Below, in pieces: positions 19,581 to 32,814 of a DNA stretch of 64,000 nucleotides. The notes beneath the pieces were generated by a model. It was not told the DNA's origin and made no database searches. It saw nothing but the letters and a program-made list of their open reading frames with translations. A program made the position numbers and the translations under genes. Within the stretch, counting starts at the first letter, position 1. Each line of letters begins with the position of its first letter. The stretch is from NCBI RefSeq assembly GCF_003369915.1, contig NC_046677.1, positions 27,360,913 through 27,424,912 of the forward strand, read 5' to 3'. The DNA is from Drosophila miranda (lineage: Eukaryota > Arthropoda > Insecta > Diptera > Drosophilidae).

Positions 19581-22500
19581 TTATTGAAAATGAGCGAAAC
19601 AGAGTGGAAGAAGAAAGAGAAGTTCAAGAATTTATAAATTTGCTATCGATTTAAGTTTACATTTTATCGATATCAGAATTTCTTTTAAACGTGCACTCAA
19701 GGTGCTGTTAACCCAGACAAATCCTCTGTTAACGCTTAATACACACAAGTTGGCAGCACAGTGCCCGCTATTTTATTGATTTTGAAAATTAATTTACTCC
19801 TTAGTGCATTTTACGACCTGCCGCTGCTTGCTTTGGCAGTTTAATTGTGTTTTATATGCGGAACAAGCAAATTACCAGCAGAGCAGAAACTGCAAATCGT
19901 AATTTAATTGCCAGACGCAGCAATAACAACAAAAACAGTAATAGAAACAGCCAGAACAAGGCTGATGATGAATGAACGCAATTTGTATTTAATCAATAAG
20001 AACGCCCCGCAGTGTTTTAAATCAGCGCACAGCTTCGTTTTACGGCTTAGCGCCAGTCGCAGGATGCGATAGCCATGCCATAGCCCCCCAAAACCTTCTC
20101 CGAAGTTGGGAAATTTTAATTGGATTTGCATTCGCGATCGTTGAAAACGATCCCCGCCCCAGTCTGGAACCCGTTTACACATACTGCCCCATCTCCAGCC
20201 TCCTTTTCCCCCGGATTCTGGACTGGACATAAATTTATTTTTAATTTACTTATGCGCGAATTTCCGAGCTCTGCCCCGAGGTTGTTTGATTTGCGAATTA
20301 AACTGCCCGAAAGAAGGGTCTCAGGGAAGGGTCTCTCGTTAGCGCTCGACAGCCACTGTAGGAGGAGGAGGATCTGAATGGGGATATTGAATATGCTGCA
20401 GTTCGATTGTCATCGCACAGCTTGCAAATTAGATTAGTTCATAATGATCGTAGGGGAGAGATATGGAGGGGTGTGAGAGGAGTCTCCCAGGGAGAGGCGT
20501 GTCATCTCATTAATTCCGTAAAAATGTTCTTCCTCCCGCCTGCCGGTCCCCAAATCAATCTCGTCTCCTCTCCTGTCTTGCCCCGCTTCAGGCCACACAC
20601 TCAGCCGCTGCCAAAGTCCCAGCATCAAACTGAAGCTCTGCAGTCTGCTGGCAATTTAAAAATCACATTAAATTAGTCAGCAAGAAATCACCGCAACGAA
20701 ACCATCAACAAATCATCTCAAATTAAATTCATTCAGAGAGTGAACCACAGAGAAGATGAAGAGTGGATGAGTAGCCAGGCCAGGCCACTGCAAGAGCAGG
20801 CCCGTGCTTCTGCTTGTTCTTGAGCAACTCATCTTCCATTCATGCCAACGGGTAGCACTCATTCTCTACTCTCTACTCGGGCACTCGGGCAGACTTGGCA
20901 ATTAATAAAAATGTAAATTCAATTAAATTTATATGACAGCCAGCTGTCAGAAGAGCTCAAATTAAAAATTACTAACAAGACCTGTTCAGCATCCTCATAT
21001 ACCTCCCAGCAATCCAAGCACTCCCGCCACTCGGCTCCCCATCCGCAGCACATCCGATCCGATCCGAGCTCGAGCTCGAGTTCGAGTGAGCTACTTGACG
21101 AAAAGGCCCCGGGTGCAGGCCACGCTTAATTAAAAATCCAACAACTCCAGCCTCAGCTTCAGCTCCAGATGGAGATGATGGAGATTGGGCAGGCCTCACC
21201 TCAATACCACTCCCGCTCTCCACTCGCCAGTCTCGGGCAATTCTCATTTGCCGGACTTCAATTTGAGTGACGTCCTCTGACCACCCGAGGTGATCCTCTC
21301 TGATCGTCTCTCTCTCTTTGCATTTTGGGTAGCCAAGTGGCAGTTGTCTGGAACGCCTGTCAGTTGCCGCCGCCGCCCATTTGGCAGATTCTAAGCCAAT
21401 TTCGGGCTTTCTTTTGGTTTTTTTTCCAGCTCTTTTTCCGCTCATCTCTGACGTGGCAGATCCCCCAGAAAGAAGACGGGAGATACTGAGAAGATTTCGC
21501 TAATAGCGGAAGCCCTGGGCCAAGGAATCCTCCAAGGAACGAGCGAACGAATTGGTCTCCATATGCACCGCCTAGTAATTAATAAATTAAAATTGAAAAC
21601 CAACACGCACATGACAACTAAAAGAGTGGCTACGAGTACAGAGGGGAGGAATCCAGAGGAGAGGTAAAATTAGGCGGGACAAAGGATAATCAAATGCTGA
21701 TTTATGGCAATTTCAGAACGAGACTCTTTGGATCTCCCTCGCCTGCGCGACTTCACTTCCGGTGAGGTGCCACTCAGAGCCCTAACGAACGTCAGCTGTG
21801 TGAGGTCCTGGCGCTACGACTACGACCCTCGTTCAAAGTATCCGTGTGTGTGTGCTTGAGAGTGTCTGTGTGAAAATTAGTAGCTAATTTGGCTTGTCAT
21901 CATTATCGTATGTTGTGCAAACATTTGTTCGTCTCGTCTCGGATCTGGTGAGAGGTGGTCCGGCTCCGACCCAGAGCCAGAGCCAGAGCCAGAGGAGAGC
22001 TCCAACAGGGCTCCGAGCATGACTGGGCATGGCCTTTGCTGTAGGTCTGACCCTGCCAGGGGGGGGTTCACCCTGTCCATAGATTAGGTTATTAATTGAA
22101 TTTCATGGCACTTACATGGGAGCAAAGAAAGTGGGCTGTCCATCAGCAAAGTTTCCCCCTTCTGTGGGACACTGCTGCAAGGCAGTAATTAAACATCAAG
22201 TGTGGCCTAGCTCTCTAGCCGACTGCCACATTCAAGAAGCTAACAATCTTGTGAACTGTCCAATTAATGGGCCCCATAATGCATATTCATGATCTGTCCG
22301 ATCAATAATCGAATCGTTGGGGCAGCGGCCCACGCCGGAGCGGCATCATTTAAGGGGCGTGTCGCGGCATTAAACGTTGTTCAAAATTATGCAAATCGAG
22401 GCGAGACCTGTCAGAATGATTAAAGCACGGATGCTGGCAGCTCTGGCAGCCAGAGGGAAAGCGACAGAGAAACAAAAGACTTAGGCAACGAACTCGTTTC

Positions 22501-25500
22501 GGCGTCCACTGCGGAAACAGGGAGAGAGATCTCAGATCTGAGATCAAAGACAGAGACACCAGAGCCATAAATTGATTCATAATTCGCATTCAAGCGATCA
22601 ATGCTAATCAAATTAATTAAAAAGTAGCCACAGCCACAGCAGAATTATGCATTATTCAGCATGATTAATGAGCCAAAGTCCGGGACAGGTCTCAGGCAAT
22701 TAGCCAAGTTTCGTTCATGATTGCTTGCTAAATATATATTTCGAGTTCGAATTCGTTTCCGCCTGGTGGGACTGTCTGAGTCCCAAGTTCAATGACAGCC
22801 GAGCAATGAGATACCCCAACGAAAATCAGATACAAGATTACTCTAATCAAATGTCCGACCTTAAGCGAACCTTTTTGACGGATAACTCGGATAATGCGCC
22901 AAATGAATGGATCACAAATAATCACATCACATTAAGAACAATTTCCTCCATTTCGTACGTGAGCATGCGGTTCTCTGAACGAAATTACTTTCAATTTCAC
23001 GGGAATATGGGAAGCATATTGTACGGGGCGAAGTGTGTGTCAAAATGAGAAATCGATTTTGATTACAAGCCACAGAAATTGGCATCGAATTTGGTGAAGG
23101 GCGTGGCCGCGTGCTGATTTATTCCAGCAATTCCCCGAAATTCATCGAGGAAAAACCAACAGAAATTGAACTTTACACGAGTCCAGTGTGTAAATTTACT
23201 TCCACTCAGCGGCGTGTTCAAGAATATTAAAAATCCAATATGTTTACATATCAATTGGGGGTTCGAACAGCCCACGGGAAACTCTTACACTCGGGAAAAG
23301 TGTGATACATTTCAATGGGATGCCAAAGGGTAGGATAATTTTGAAACAGTTTTGAAGTAAACCAATTTGCATTTTCGGGCTTTTATGTAAGGTATTTTTT
23401 ACACTGTAAAATCAGTAGATAAACATCAATAAGCATACCTTTTTTGGGCGGTGTAGTCTTGCCAGAAAATAAATTGCCATATTTGCACCCCTCAAGTGGG
23501 AGCTCCCACTCTCCATAATTTCTGCACGCGATTCGGGCGGGAATCGTGCAAAATATTTTCGCGCCGTGGCGCTAATCAAATTTATAAAAAAGCAACAAAA
23601 ACGAAAAGCGATAGCGATACGATAGCGATCCTATTTGAGACGAACTGGAAATGGCAGCAGAGAAACTTATTCAATTACCCACTTTGGGGTCCCATATGCA
23701 TTCAAATTAAATTATGCTACGGCAACACCAGAAACAACCAAAAACTATAACAACTATAACAAAAACAACAACAACAACAACAATGTTGGTCGTGGCTACG
23801 ACTGGGGACACGACTACGGGTACGGTGGTACGAGTACGAGAGGGTACAAGTACGAGTATTATAGTCATAAAGCCGACAAACACGAATCGCGTGCAAAAAC
23901 AATTTAAAAAACAATCAGCTCTGCCAATGGCACCATAAAATATATCAAAAGAGCGAAACCAAGACCAGAGACCAGAGACCCAGACCTCAAGCCGTGAGCC
24001 TTCCGTCTAAGTCCCGCCGCCACCCACCCAAGAAATCCGCGCAAGGAATATCAGGGATCTGGTGGGACTGGCGGCCACTTTAACACTTACCCCAAAATGG
24101 TAAAAGTTTAAGTAAACAAAAGTTGAGTGGACTGCTCGAAGATGGAAATGCTCTACCAGAAAGAGAGGCCCCACAAACTGGGGTACATTGAATGACTGGC
24201 GAAGCTTGTCAGCATTTTGTGTACCTCTCTGAAAGAACTTAATGAGTAATCAGGACTAGGATTGATTAGAAGAGAAAATAAACATATGTTTTGGATAATA
24301 ATATATAGGGAAAACCCTATTTCTATGATGTTGTCAGTGATATTGTGGAAGCCCTATGACATACAAGAAAAGGAACTCAAATCTGCAGAAGTCAGAAAAA
24401 ATTGCAAGTATTATTCACTAAATTTCCTTCTTCTAATCTATAACTAACCTTACCTATCCGACGGGATTTTCAAATCGTTTTCTAGTTATCCAAGAATTTT
24501 TCATCATTTACAGATATTTCATTGCAGTAGTTTTCTCTCTTTATTCTCCGGTCGACTATGCCCGTAATTTTCCCTGCCTGTCCCCCTGTTTTATACGTTT
24601 CATTTTGATTTCATGTAAATTGCCTGTCGACGACAACAACACCAAACACAAAGACCAACAACAACGACACCGATACCGACAGCAACGACAATGAACAACT
24701 TCTCACTCCAGCAACAAACGCGAGACGGCGACTCTCTTTAGGCCTCTCAGACATCACGCCGATTGGCCAACTCCTAAGGCAGGGAGTGGCCTATCAGAGC
24801 AGTGTCTAAATCAGTGGAAAGAGAGAGAGAGAGAGAGCCAGAAAGAGTGAGGGAGCAGGCAAGAGAGAGCTTACCACTGCTTACCACTGGGGTTACGGTT
24901 ACAGGGCGGCCAGGTGGAGGCGCAGGTGTCGGCGCTGCAATTTGGACCGATGCCTCCGCCTAATGGAAGAGTTGATTTTGAGTCAAATTAAATAACGCTA
25001 CCTCTGGGACTGTTTAAATGTTTGTTGGGGTTTCTGATTACCAGAAGACAGGGGGATTACAATGGCAGAATGCAGATTGAGATGAATAGAAAGAGGGAAG
25101 ATTGAAACGAAGAGCCGACGGGAAATGAAGCTACAAAGAAATGGAGTTGGGAGTCTGTATCAGAGGAATGGATCTCTAGCAAATAAAATGAGGAGCCAAA
25201 GGTTGTGGCATACGTACAGAAGCCTAGGATACACTCTTTAGAAGAGATCTTCCTTTCTTTGCCCCGTACTTTCTGCACTAATTGAATATGCATTGCTAAA
25301 TGACTGCCAACTGGTCGCACACTCTCCATACCAAGTGGGTGACACCTTAAAAACGATCCAGCCATCGATCGATCCATCGAGCCATCGGTTTGGATCTTCA
25401 GGAGAACTCGTTTCGAGCATGCCTATCTTTGGGGGGCTCAGAACGTTGAGTTGGAGTGGATGCTGATGGTCTCTCTCGATGGGGATAGCGAATGCCAATC

Positions 25501-26643
25501 ACGCGTCAATTGCAAAGGCGAATGGCCATATAGATACGATTGTCGTATACGATCTCAGATCGGAGAGATGGCGGTGGAGATGGAGAAACGGCTGTCAATG
25601 TTGATGAGTTGATTTTGCAGCTGACAGGCGGGCGATCCTTATGCAGGAGGACACCACAACAAGACCACCAATTCCCCCGAGTGACTTATGCGGAGAGTGG
25701 AGAATGGAGAATGGAGAACGGAGAGTGGGAAGAGGAGTACGAGACCAGACCCCAAGTCGAGGGCAATCTCCGCTTATCTGAATGTTTCTGTTTTCTATGG
25801 TTTTACGACCGCTATCCATCGGGCTATATCGTACACCCTGGAGCTGTGATAAAGCCATTAACAATTTATTAGTGTGCTCGTACATTGCCCGTGATTTGGG
25901 AGTTATGGGAGTCATGTGAGTCACGTGCGGGTGCGGGTGCGGGTGGGTCGGTCGTCACGGGTCTGCTGGATGGATGGATGGATGGATGGATGGATGGATG
26001 GGTGGCCCTGAGTTACTGACATCTGTGGGGGGATCTGTGTCTGTCTACCTACTATTTTGGGCCACTACTCGTACTCGTACTCGCACTTATCAGACTCCAA
26101 TTCAATTAAGCGAACAATCAATTATGATTTGTCACGCGAGCACCCAAAAATAGTCCGAGGTTCCGTTCCTCTTCTTATCACATGACGCGGGCCTCTCGTT
26201 TTATGTTTGACATTTCTTAATTATTGATTCAATGTTTTCGCTACCTTTTGAAGATTGAAACATGTGTTCCGCAAGGGCCGTGACTACGAAACGGAAATGA
26301 AATTAATTGGAAATGTGCGTAAAGTAGAGAAATTCCTCGAAGGAGTGAGGTCACTGCCATGCAGCGCAGGCCCATGGAATTTCCCAGCGGTATCTACGGG
26401 TTTATCTATTTGAATTCGTAAGCCCAGTCTACTTTGTACACAAAAAATCGATTACAAAATCTGTGATCTAGTAGGGCTCAATCTAAGGCCCCCAATGTCA
26501 AGGCCCTTGGAAACTCCACTCAGTGCTTGCCTCCTCACTTCTAGTTTCAAAGTCAACGTGTTCACTTCGAGGTCGAAAAATTATAGAATTATCAAATCAA
26601 ATATATTCCCGAACTTTCCCAATTTTCTTCGCTATTTTGTAAA
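19581..26643. other. Intergenic, no gene recognised
   Basis: AT-rich sequence with many TTAATTA-like words, GA-rich tracts (for example gagagagagagagag near 24,825) and a GGAT microsatellite at 25,967-26,001. Open frames here (for example 23,635-23,907 and 20,972-21,445) are low-complexity or lack family resemblance. No tRNA was recognised. The last few hundred bases must hold the Hsp60B promoter, but no TATA box, DRE or Motif 1 was identified. Confidence 0.6.
25967..26001 (+). repeat. (GGAT)n microsatellite
   Basis: About eight perfect tetranucleotide units in the intergenic region before Hsp60B. Confidence 0.9.
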
Positions 26644-28566
26644 ATGTTTCGCCATTGTGTGCGCGACGCTTTGCGCGGAAATCGCAATTTCCTTCGCTTG
26701 TACTCAAAGGACGTGCGCTTCGGTTCTGAGGCGCGTTCGATGTTGATCCGAGGCGTGGATCTGCTGGCGGATGCCGTGGCCGTGACCATGGGTCCCAAGG
26801 GACGCAGCGTGATCGTGGAGCGCCCCTGGACCTCGCCGAAGATCACCAAGGACGGCTATACGGTGGCCCGTGCGATTTCGCTGAAGGACCAGCACATGAA
26901 CATGGGCGCCCGGCTGGTGCAGGATGTGGCCGACAACACCAACAAAGCGGCCGGGGATGGCACCACCACTGCCACAGTGCTGGCCAGGGCCATCGTCAAG
27001 GCGGGGTTCCAGCAGTTCTCCAAAGGTGGAAATCCTCTGGAGGTCCGAGCAGGCGTGCTGATGGCCGTGGAGTCCGTGAAGGAGCAGCTCAAGCAGATGT
27101 CACGACCGGTGGAGACGCGCCAGGAGATCGAGCAGGTGGCCACCATCTCGGCGAATGGCGACGGTGGGATCGGGCGCCTGATCGCCGAGGCCACGGACCG
27201 CGTGGGACCCAAGGGAACGATCACCGTGAAGGAGGGCAAGCGCCTCAAAGACGAGCTAGATGTCATCCAGGGACTGCGCTTCGAGACTGGCTACCTGTCG
27301 CCCTTCTTCGTGAACACCCCCAAGGGCACGGTGGAGTTCGCCAACGCCCTGGTGCTGATCTGTCTCAAGAAGATCACCTCGGTCTTGCAGATCGCCAGGG
27401 GTCTAGAGCAGTCGCTGCGCAAGCGCCGACCCCTCATCATCATCGCCGAGGACATCAGCGGAGAGGCCATGAACGCCCTTGTTCTCAACAAAATCAAGCT
27501 GGATCTCCAGATCTGTGCCGTGAAGTCCCCGAGCTACGGCAACCAGCGCAAAGAGCTGCTCGGGGACATCGCAGCCGCCACGGGGGCCACAATCTTCGGA
27601 GATGACGTCAACTTCCTTAAGATCGAGGACGCCAAGCTGGAGGATATGGGCGAGGTGGGCGAGGCCATCATCACCAAGGACAGTACCATGCTGCTCCATG
27701 GAAAGGCCCGTCCCGAGATGCTCAAGATGCGCATCGAGCAGATCCAGGACGAGCTCCAGGACCCGAAGACCAAGGCCGAACAGTCCGATCGTGTACGTCA
27801 GCGCCTCTCAGCCCTGACCAAGGGCGTGGCCGTGCTCCAAATCGGCGGCAGCAGCGAAGTGGAGGTCAGCGAGAAGAAAGACCGCGTCACCGACGCCCTC
27901 AACGCTACGCGTGCGGCCATCGAGGAGGGGATTGTACCCGGCGGCGGCACCGCCTTCCTCCGCTGTATTTCCCATCTGGAGGGACTGAAGCCGGAGAACA
28001 AGGACCACCAGAAGGGAATCGATATCGTCTGCCAGGCCCTGCGCATGCCCAGCTTCACCATTGCCCATAATGCCGGAGTGGATGCCGGCATGGTGGTGGC
28101 CCAGGTGTTGAACGGCACCGGGGACTACGGCTACGATGCCATGCAGAAGGAGTACGGATCGCTGTTGGAGAAGGGCATCATCGATCCCACCAAAGTGCTG
28201 CGCACAGCCATCTCGGACGCCGCCGGTGTGGCCTCACTTTTGGGCACCACCGAGGTGGTCATCACCGACGTCCGAGACTCGGATCTGCTCGCCAAACTCG
28301 CCGGATCCGGAGGAATGGGCGGAATGGGAGGCATGGACGATATGGGTGGCCTCGGCGGAATGTCCGAAATGGATGCATTGTCTGCTCTCAGCGGAATGGG
28401 TGGCATGGGAGGTATGCCTGGAATGGATGGCATGGCCGGACTCGGAGACATGGGTGGCGATGGTGGTTCCTCGACAAGTGCTGCCGACATGAACGAAATG
28501 GTCAAGAGCATGCCCGGCATGGAGAACGTCGAGGTGCATGACATCGATGCCAGCATGATGCAGTAG
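26644..28566 (+). CDS. Hsp60B: Mitochondrial chaperonin 60, testis-type paralogue (Hsp60B)
   Basis: Group I chaperonin (GroEL/HSP60), forming ATP-driven folding rings in the mitochondrial matrix. A single uninterrupted frame of 640 codons starts at an ATG followed by a basic, Arg-rich presequence (MFRHCVRDALRGNRNFLRLY). Family motifs in order are VTMGPKGRSVIVE, TKDGYTVARAI, AGDGTTTATVLA, IIIAEDISGEAMNALVLN, AAIEEGIVPGGGTAFLR and PTKVLRTAISDAAGVASLL. The tail is a long Gly/Met-rich stretch interrupted by acidic pieces and ends VEVHDIDASMMQ, which fits Hsp60B (male-fertility chaperonin in D. melanogaster) better than Hsp60A. The widely conserved GFGDNRK segment reads SYGNQRK, also as I recall in other Hsp60B proteins. 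Length is about 70 residues above ordinary HSP60 because of the C-terminal expansion. The intronless structure suggests origin by retroposition, though this was not tested. Confidence 0.93.
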   Translation: MFRHCVRDALRGNRNFLRLYSKDVRFGSEARSMLIRGVDLLADAVAVTMGPKGRSVIVERPWTSPKITKDGYTVARAISLKDQHMNMGARLVQDVADNTNKAAGDGTTTATVLARAIVKAGFQQFSKGGNPLEVRAGVLMAVESVKEQLKQMSRPVETRQEIEQVATISANGDGGIGRLIAEATDRVGPKGTITVKEGKRLKDELDVIQGLRFETGYLSPFFVNTPKGTVEFANALVLICLKKITSVLQIARGLEQSLRKRRPLIIIAEDISGEAMNALVLNKIKLDLQICAVKSPSYGNQRKELLGDIAAATGATIFGDDVNFLKIEDAKLEDMGEVGEAIITKDSTMLLHGKARPEMLKMRIEQIQDELQDPKTKAEQSDRVRQRLSALTKGVAVLQIGGSSEVEVSEKKDRVTDALNATRAAIEEGIVPGGGTAFLRCISHLEGLKPENKDHQKGIDIVCQALRMPSFTIAHNAGVDAGMVVAQVLNGTGDYGYDAMQKEYGSLLEKGIIDPTKVLRTAISDAAGVASLLGTTEVVITDVRDSDLLAKLAGSGGMGGMGGMDDMGGLGGMSEMDALSALSGMGGMGGMPGMDGMAGLGDMGGDGGSSTSAADMNEMVKSMPGMENVEVHDIDASMMQ

Positions 28567-29562
28567 TCCCCCCAACGATTCTATCCTCCAAAGCCCCATA
28601 CAAATTACACCACACCGTCATTAGATTGTATACAGTGTTACGTTCAAATGTTTGTTGCCAATATTCCCAACATTCCAAATATATAAATTGTGAATAGTGG
28701 AGCCCAGTCCTGAAATGGAGATCTCAAAGGGCTCCTGCCCGACTCTTTTGGTTAGCGACTGACGGGTACACGCCGTGACCCACTGAACCGCGTTTGTAAT
28801 GCTATCAATAATTAAGTGCCACTGCCACCTCGAACGGACAGCGTCCGCTGAGGAGAGTAGACCCTGGACTCCGTATTGGGGCGGGGAGCCAGGAGGAAGG
28901 AGACCAGAGCACGGACCAGAGCATGGGCCAACGAATTCTTAATAAGCGGCGGCTGCTGCATAAATTTGCTGCCCAAAAACAAACATTCCAACAGAATTGG
29001 TCTGTTTTGTGGTCTTTTTTGGGCAACTAACGAAGGCAATGATACTCTATGGAACAGGATTAGGTATAAAATCGTATATAGAAAGTACATGTGGTTGATT
29101 TTTTAAGGAAGGAGCAAGATAGAACAAACCGAAAGTAACAGAACAGCTAATACGATTCCCTTGAGTTTAAATCTACTTTTTAGATACATTTTTGAAAATT
29201 GCAAGCCTTTTGGGCTTCGTTTTTGATCCAATAAAAGAGGAAGTATTATAAGGAGATCCGCTACAATCCCACTACGGATCGCCTTCCTAGGCGATTCCGA
29301 TTTGTAGTTATCAAATCCTTCCCTGAGAGGACGTTGCTGGTTGACAGATCGCACAATCAATACCTTATAGCAATCTCCAACCAGCCTATTCACTTCTGAA
29401 TCCCTCAAAGGAGTATCTCCTCCCAAGTCCTTTCTTACAACAAACTTGAGCTGATAGCTATCATACCCCTGTGTGCGGTGGAGTCTGCCGACTGGCTTCG
29501 ACTCTGGCAGTGCGTAGCACACGCAATGCAAAAATCTTGTTGCAAGCTGTAACAAGTGGAGG

Positions 29563-29588
29563 GGGCATGGGCATGGGCATGGGCATGG
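29563..29588 (+). repeat. (GGGCAT)n short tandem repeat
   Basis: Four near-perfect hexamer units. Confidence 0.85.
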
Positions 29589-32500
29589 AAGGAGGCAGAG
29601 ACAGACACTCCTGGCTGGGGCATGCAACATGTGCAAATGCGCATGCGTAATTATTGAAACAAGTTAATTACTGCGAAGGTGCAGGTTCGAGTGTTTGCGG
29701 ATGCGAATGCGAATACGAATACGAATGCGGGTGCGGGACACCAGAATCGACAGAATGGACAGAATCGACAGAATCGACTAATATATGCAAGGCAGCGCAT
29801 TCCAAACTTGGCTGAATCGCAGACTCGCAGATCCTTTTAAGGCCTGGCCAAGGCTTGGCACAGGCCAGGCCAGACCCGTTCACAGGTCCACAGACTGTGT
29901 TCCTGCAGCTGCAGCTCCGTGATCAAAGTGTGAAATGACTTGTTGCTGTGTGATACCTGAATACAAATTGCTTGATGCCTGCGATCGCAGCCAAAAACGG
30001 TCGCGAGATCTCTCCCGCTCTCTATCGACCGATCGATGGCCTTAATTAAGTTGTTCCTGGGATTCCCAGGAACCTTTCTTTCCCGCTAAGCAGGCGCTCT
30101 ATAAAGCCCAGACCCCCGATGACAAATAGCTAATGAAATTATCGCTAAATCAGCGATCTCTGGAATCCCCACCGCTCTACCTCCACCTCCGACTTTTGCT
30201 TAATTAAAAAGCTTGTGTTTGAGGTGATAGCGACATGACTGTGATTAGGTCGTGGCTTACGCTCACCTGAATGGGGTTTCCACTCCATACCCCTCCATGC
30301 CCCTCCGAGAGATTATCGCTCCCAAAAGATATCGGGCCACCAAAACGGACGTCAATCATATTGAATTAAAATCAATCTGTCCGTCGTTTTACGCTAGAAA
30401 TAAATAAATAAGTGAGCAACAATTAGATGACCTCGTTTTGGATTTGATTCGACATGTTAAATGGGTCTGAACGCAGATGTCTCTGTCCTCAAACCCACCC
30501 CACCCCTGGAACTGCTGTCGGTTTCATTTGAAGATGTCCCAGAATGTAATACCGAATGTTGTTACTTCTTGAAGATAAGAATCGAGTGGAGGGAGATCCT
30601 CTATGATACGATACATGTGAGAGGTGGCTCGTCGGCGGAGGTTCAGATAAGAAACGGATGGATGGGGGAGAGAGAGGGGGCAGAGGCCTCCCTCCTAGCA
30701 CGCGTCGTCTGGGCTCCCCCCCTAGATGGCAATCAAAGCCTCGAATGTCTCCCGATCTCCAATTAGCTAATAGAAAAACCCCCAAGAAAGAGCTCCGCAC
30801 CATGGGTTGCCTTTGTTAGGGCCAACTAATTATGAGAGGGCATCGATTAATAATAAAAGGAGTCGGTCGCCATGGTAGTTCCACTTTATTTGCATTTTTA
30901 ATTCGTGCCTTAATTAAATATTCATCTCTCTCTCGCTCTCTGTGCATCTCTCACGCTGTGTCACTTTTATGGCACTTGATTTATTCGAATATATCTGATT
31001 AATTGGAGCCGACGCGACGCGGGGAGAAAGTACGGTACGATCCAGAGAGAGACAGAGAGAGAGAAAGAATCTCTTTCTGTCATTAGGGCTCGTTAAGGGC
31101 GAGACCTCTGAAGAGTGCGTCGCGTCCTATATTCCCATTTGCTACGGTTTATTTTTACGCTTGAAACGCATAATTTAATAACCCTCCTCACCTTGTGGCA
31201 AGCGGTATGAGGTTGAGGTATGAGGCATGCGGCATGCCGCCTGCAGCATGCGGTTTGGGGCATGGGCCATATGAGCGCTGGCCCGTTCCGAAGACAAATG
31301 GGTTTATTATAAGTATGATGGCTGGAAAAATTTATGCGCGCTATTAAATTGTTTATTAAACGACCGCACCAAGCCACCAAGCCACCATGCCACAAATGGC
31401 GAAAAATAAATCGCTTTTCACTTTACAAAATTTAATTCCCATCCACCGTTCCCGCCGTTGTCTTAGTAGCTCTTCTCCCACCGAATCTACATCTCACATC
31501 CCCCATCCCCAACCCCATCCCCGAAAGAAGGAGCTACCGCTGCTGCTACTCGGGCTGTTGATGAACCCATTTGTCAACGTCACCTTCCAGCCTTCCCACA
31601 GTCCCGGAGATGAACGGGAAAAGCGGAACGGGAACGGGACGGAAAGATCTCTCCGCTGTCCACTCCTCCTTTGGGGGCAGTGGTGCCCTCGAACCTCAAG
31701 CCATCTACTTAATTACCAATATATGTATGTTGTTGGCAAGTAGCCCCTGCTGCATAATTGCATTGGCCCGCTCCACCTCCATAGCTGGTCCCTTAAGTGG
31801 GTACAGTGGGGATTGACAGGAGAGGACAGAGAGGACAGTTCTCCCGAGAGGACATGTCTTAAGGGATTCTAACCATATGTACGAATTGCATACCCCTTTC
31901 AGGGGTACGATGGAGTACAGTAGAGATGATTCACGAGAAATGATAAGGAATAAATAAATTTCAAATTGTGTAAAACTCAGTAATTAGATATACATTACTG
32001 TGGGTCCAAAGACTGTTTGTTTGAGTTAGGGACTGTTTAATTCGTATAACTCACACTCTTAATTCGTCTTAATATTTGTATTACCATACCAGTAGAAAGT
32101 ACTATTTCACATATCGAATATTTTCAGTTTTGTATATTATCTTCCATGGACAGATTTCGTCTATCTATCAATATATTTATCTTTAAAGAAAATTCTCAAA
32201 ACACACATTTAATTTTCTTCCATGGTTTTGAATTCCTTTTTCTACCATAGGGACTACCTACTGTACCTTGAAAGACCTTTGCGACCACCAAGCACGAGTA
32301 CCAGCGAAACGGAAGCCGAGCTTAGCGCGAAATTTAATTTAAGTTGCAGGGCTCCCGAGAAGGTTTTTGCAACTCATAAATGACGAGGCAACGCCACAAC
32401 CCTCCCACCCCCCAGGCCCACTGTTCTCCTGACTGCCCCGCTGACGGACTGACGTACTGACTGACAGGCCACGTATGAAATTTACATTCATTAGCTCGTT

Positions 32501-32775
32501 ATCAATCTTTATGCCCCTCGTCCAGCCACACACAGCACCCGGCTCCCGGAACGCGTCTCTCTCTTTGGACTTGCAACTAATTACAAAAAGTAATTATTGC
32601 TGAACTCTGGTTAATGCTGCAACGGCGCCACAAAGAGCGGGAGACCGTGGACAGGGGGCAACGGCAACATCAGCGAGTGGCATGGTGATTTCTGCAATGG
32701 CCGCGTGAAATCAATAAATTAAATATGCAAACTGGATATCGATTTGCGGAGGAAGGAACAGAAGAAGAAGGATCC

Positions 32776-32814
32776 GGTGGCGGTGGCGGTGGCGGCGGTG
32801 GTGGTGGTGGTGGT
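32776..32814 (+). repeat. (GGTGGC/GGT)n short tandem repeat
   Basis: G-rich trinucleotide and hexanucleotide array in non-coding DNA. With runs of GG only, a strong G-quadruplex is not certain. Confidence 0.85.

Noticed and set aside
22528..22545. Perfect 18-nt palindrome gatctcagatctgagatc
   Set aside because: Isolated short palindrome in simple GATCT-rich sequence with no repeat family or gene context. Expected occasionally by chance.
23635..23938. Asn/Thr-rich open frames
   Set aside because: They come from an ACA/AAC microsatellite at 23,760-23,790. The flanking sequence is not protein-like.
29103..29636. 177-codon minus-strand open frame
   Set aside because: No domain or signal pattern. 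It spans a GGGCAT microsatellite, and codon use is unlike the real genes.
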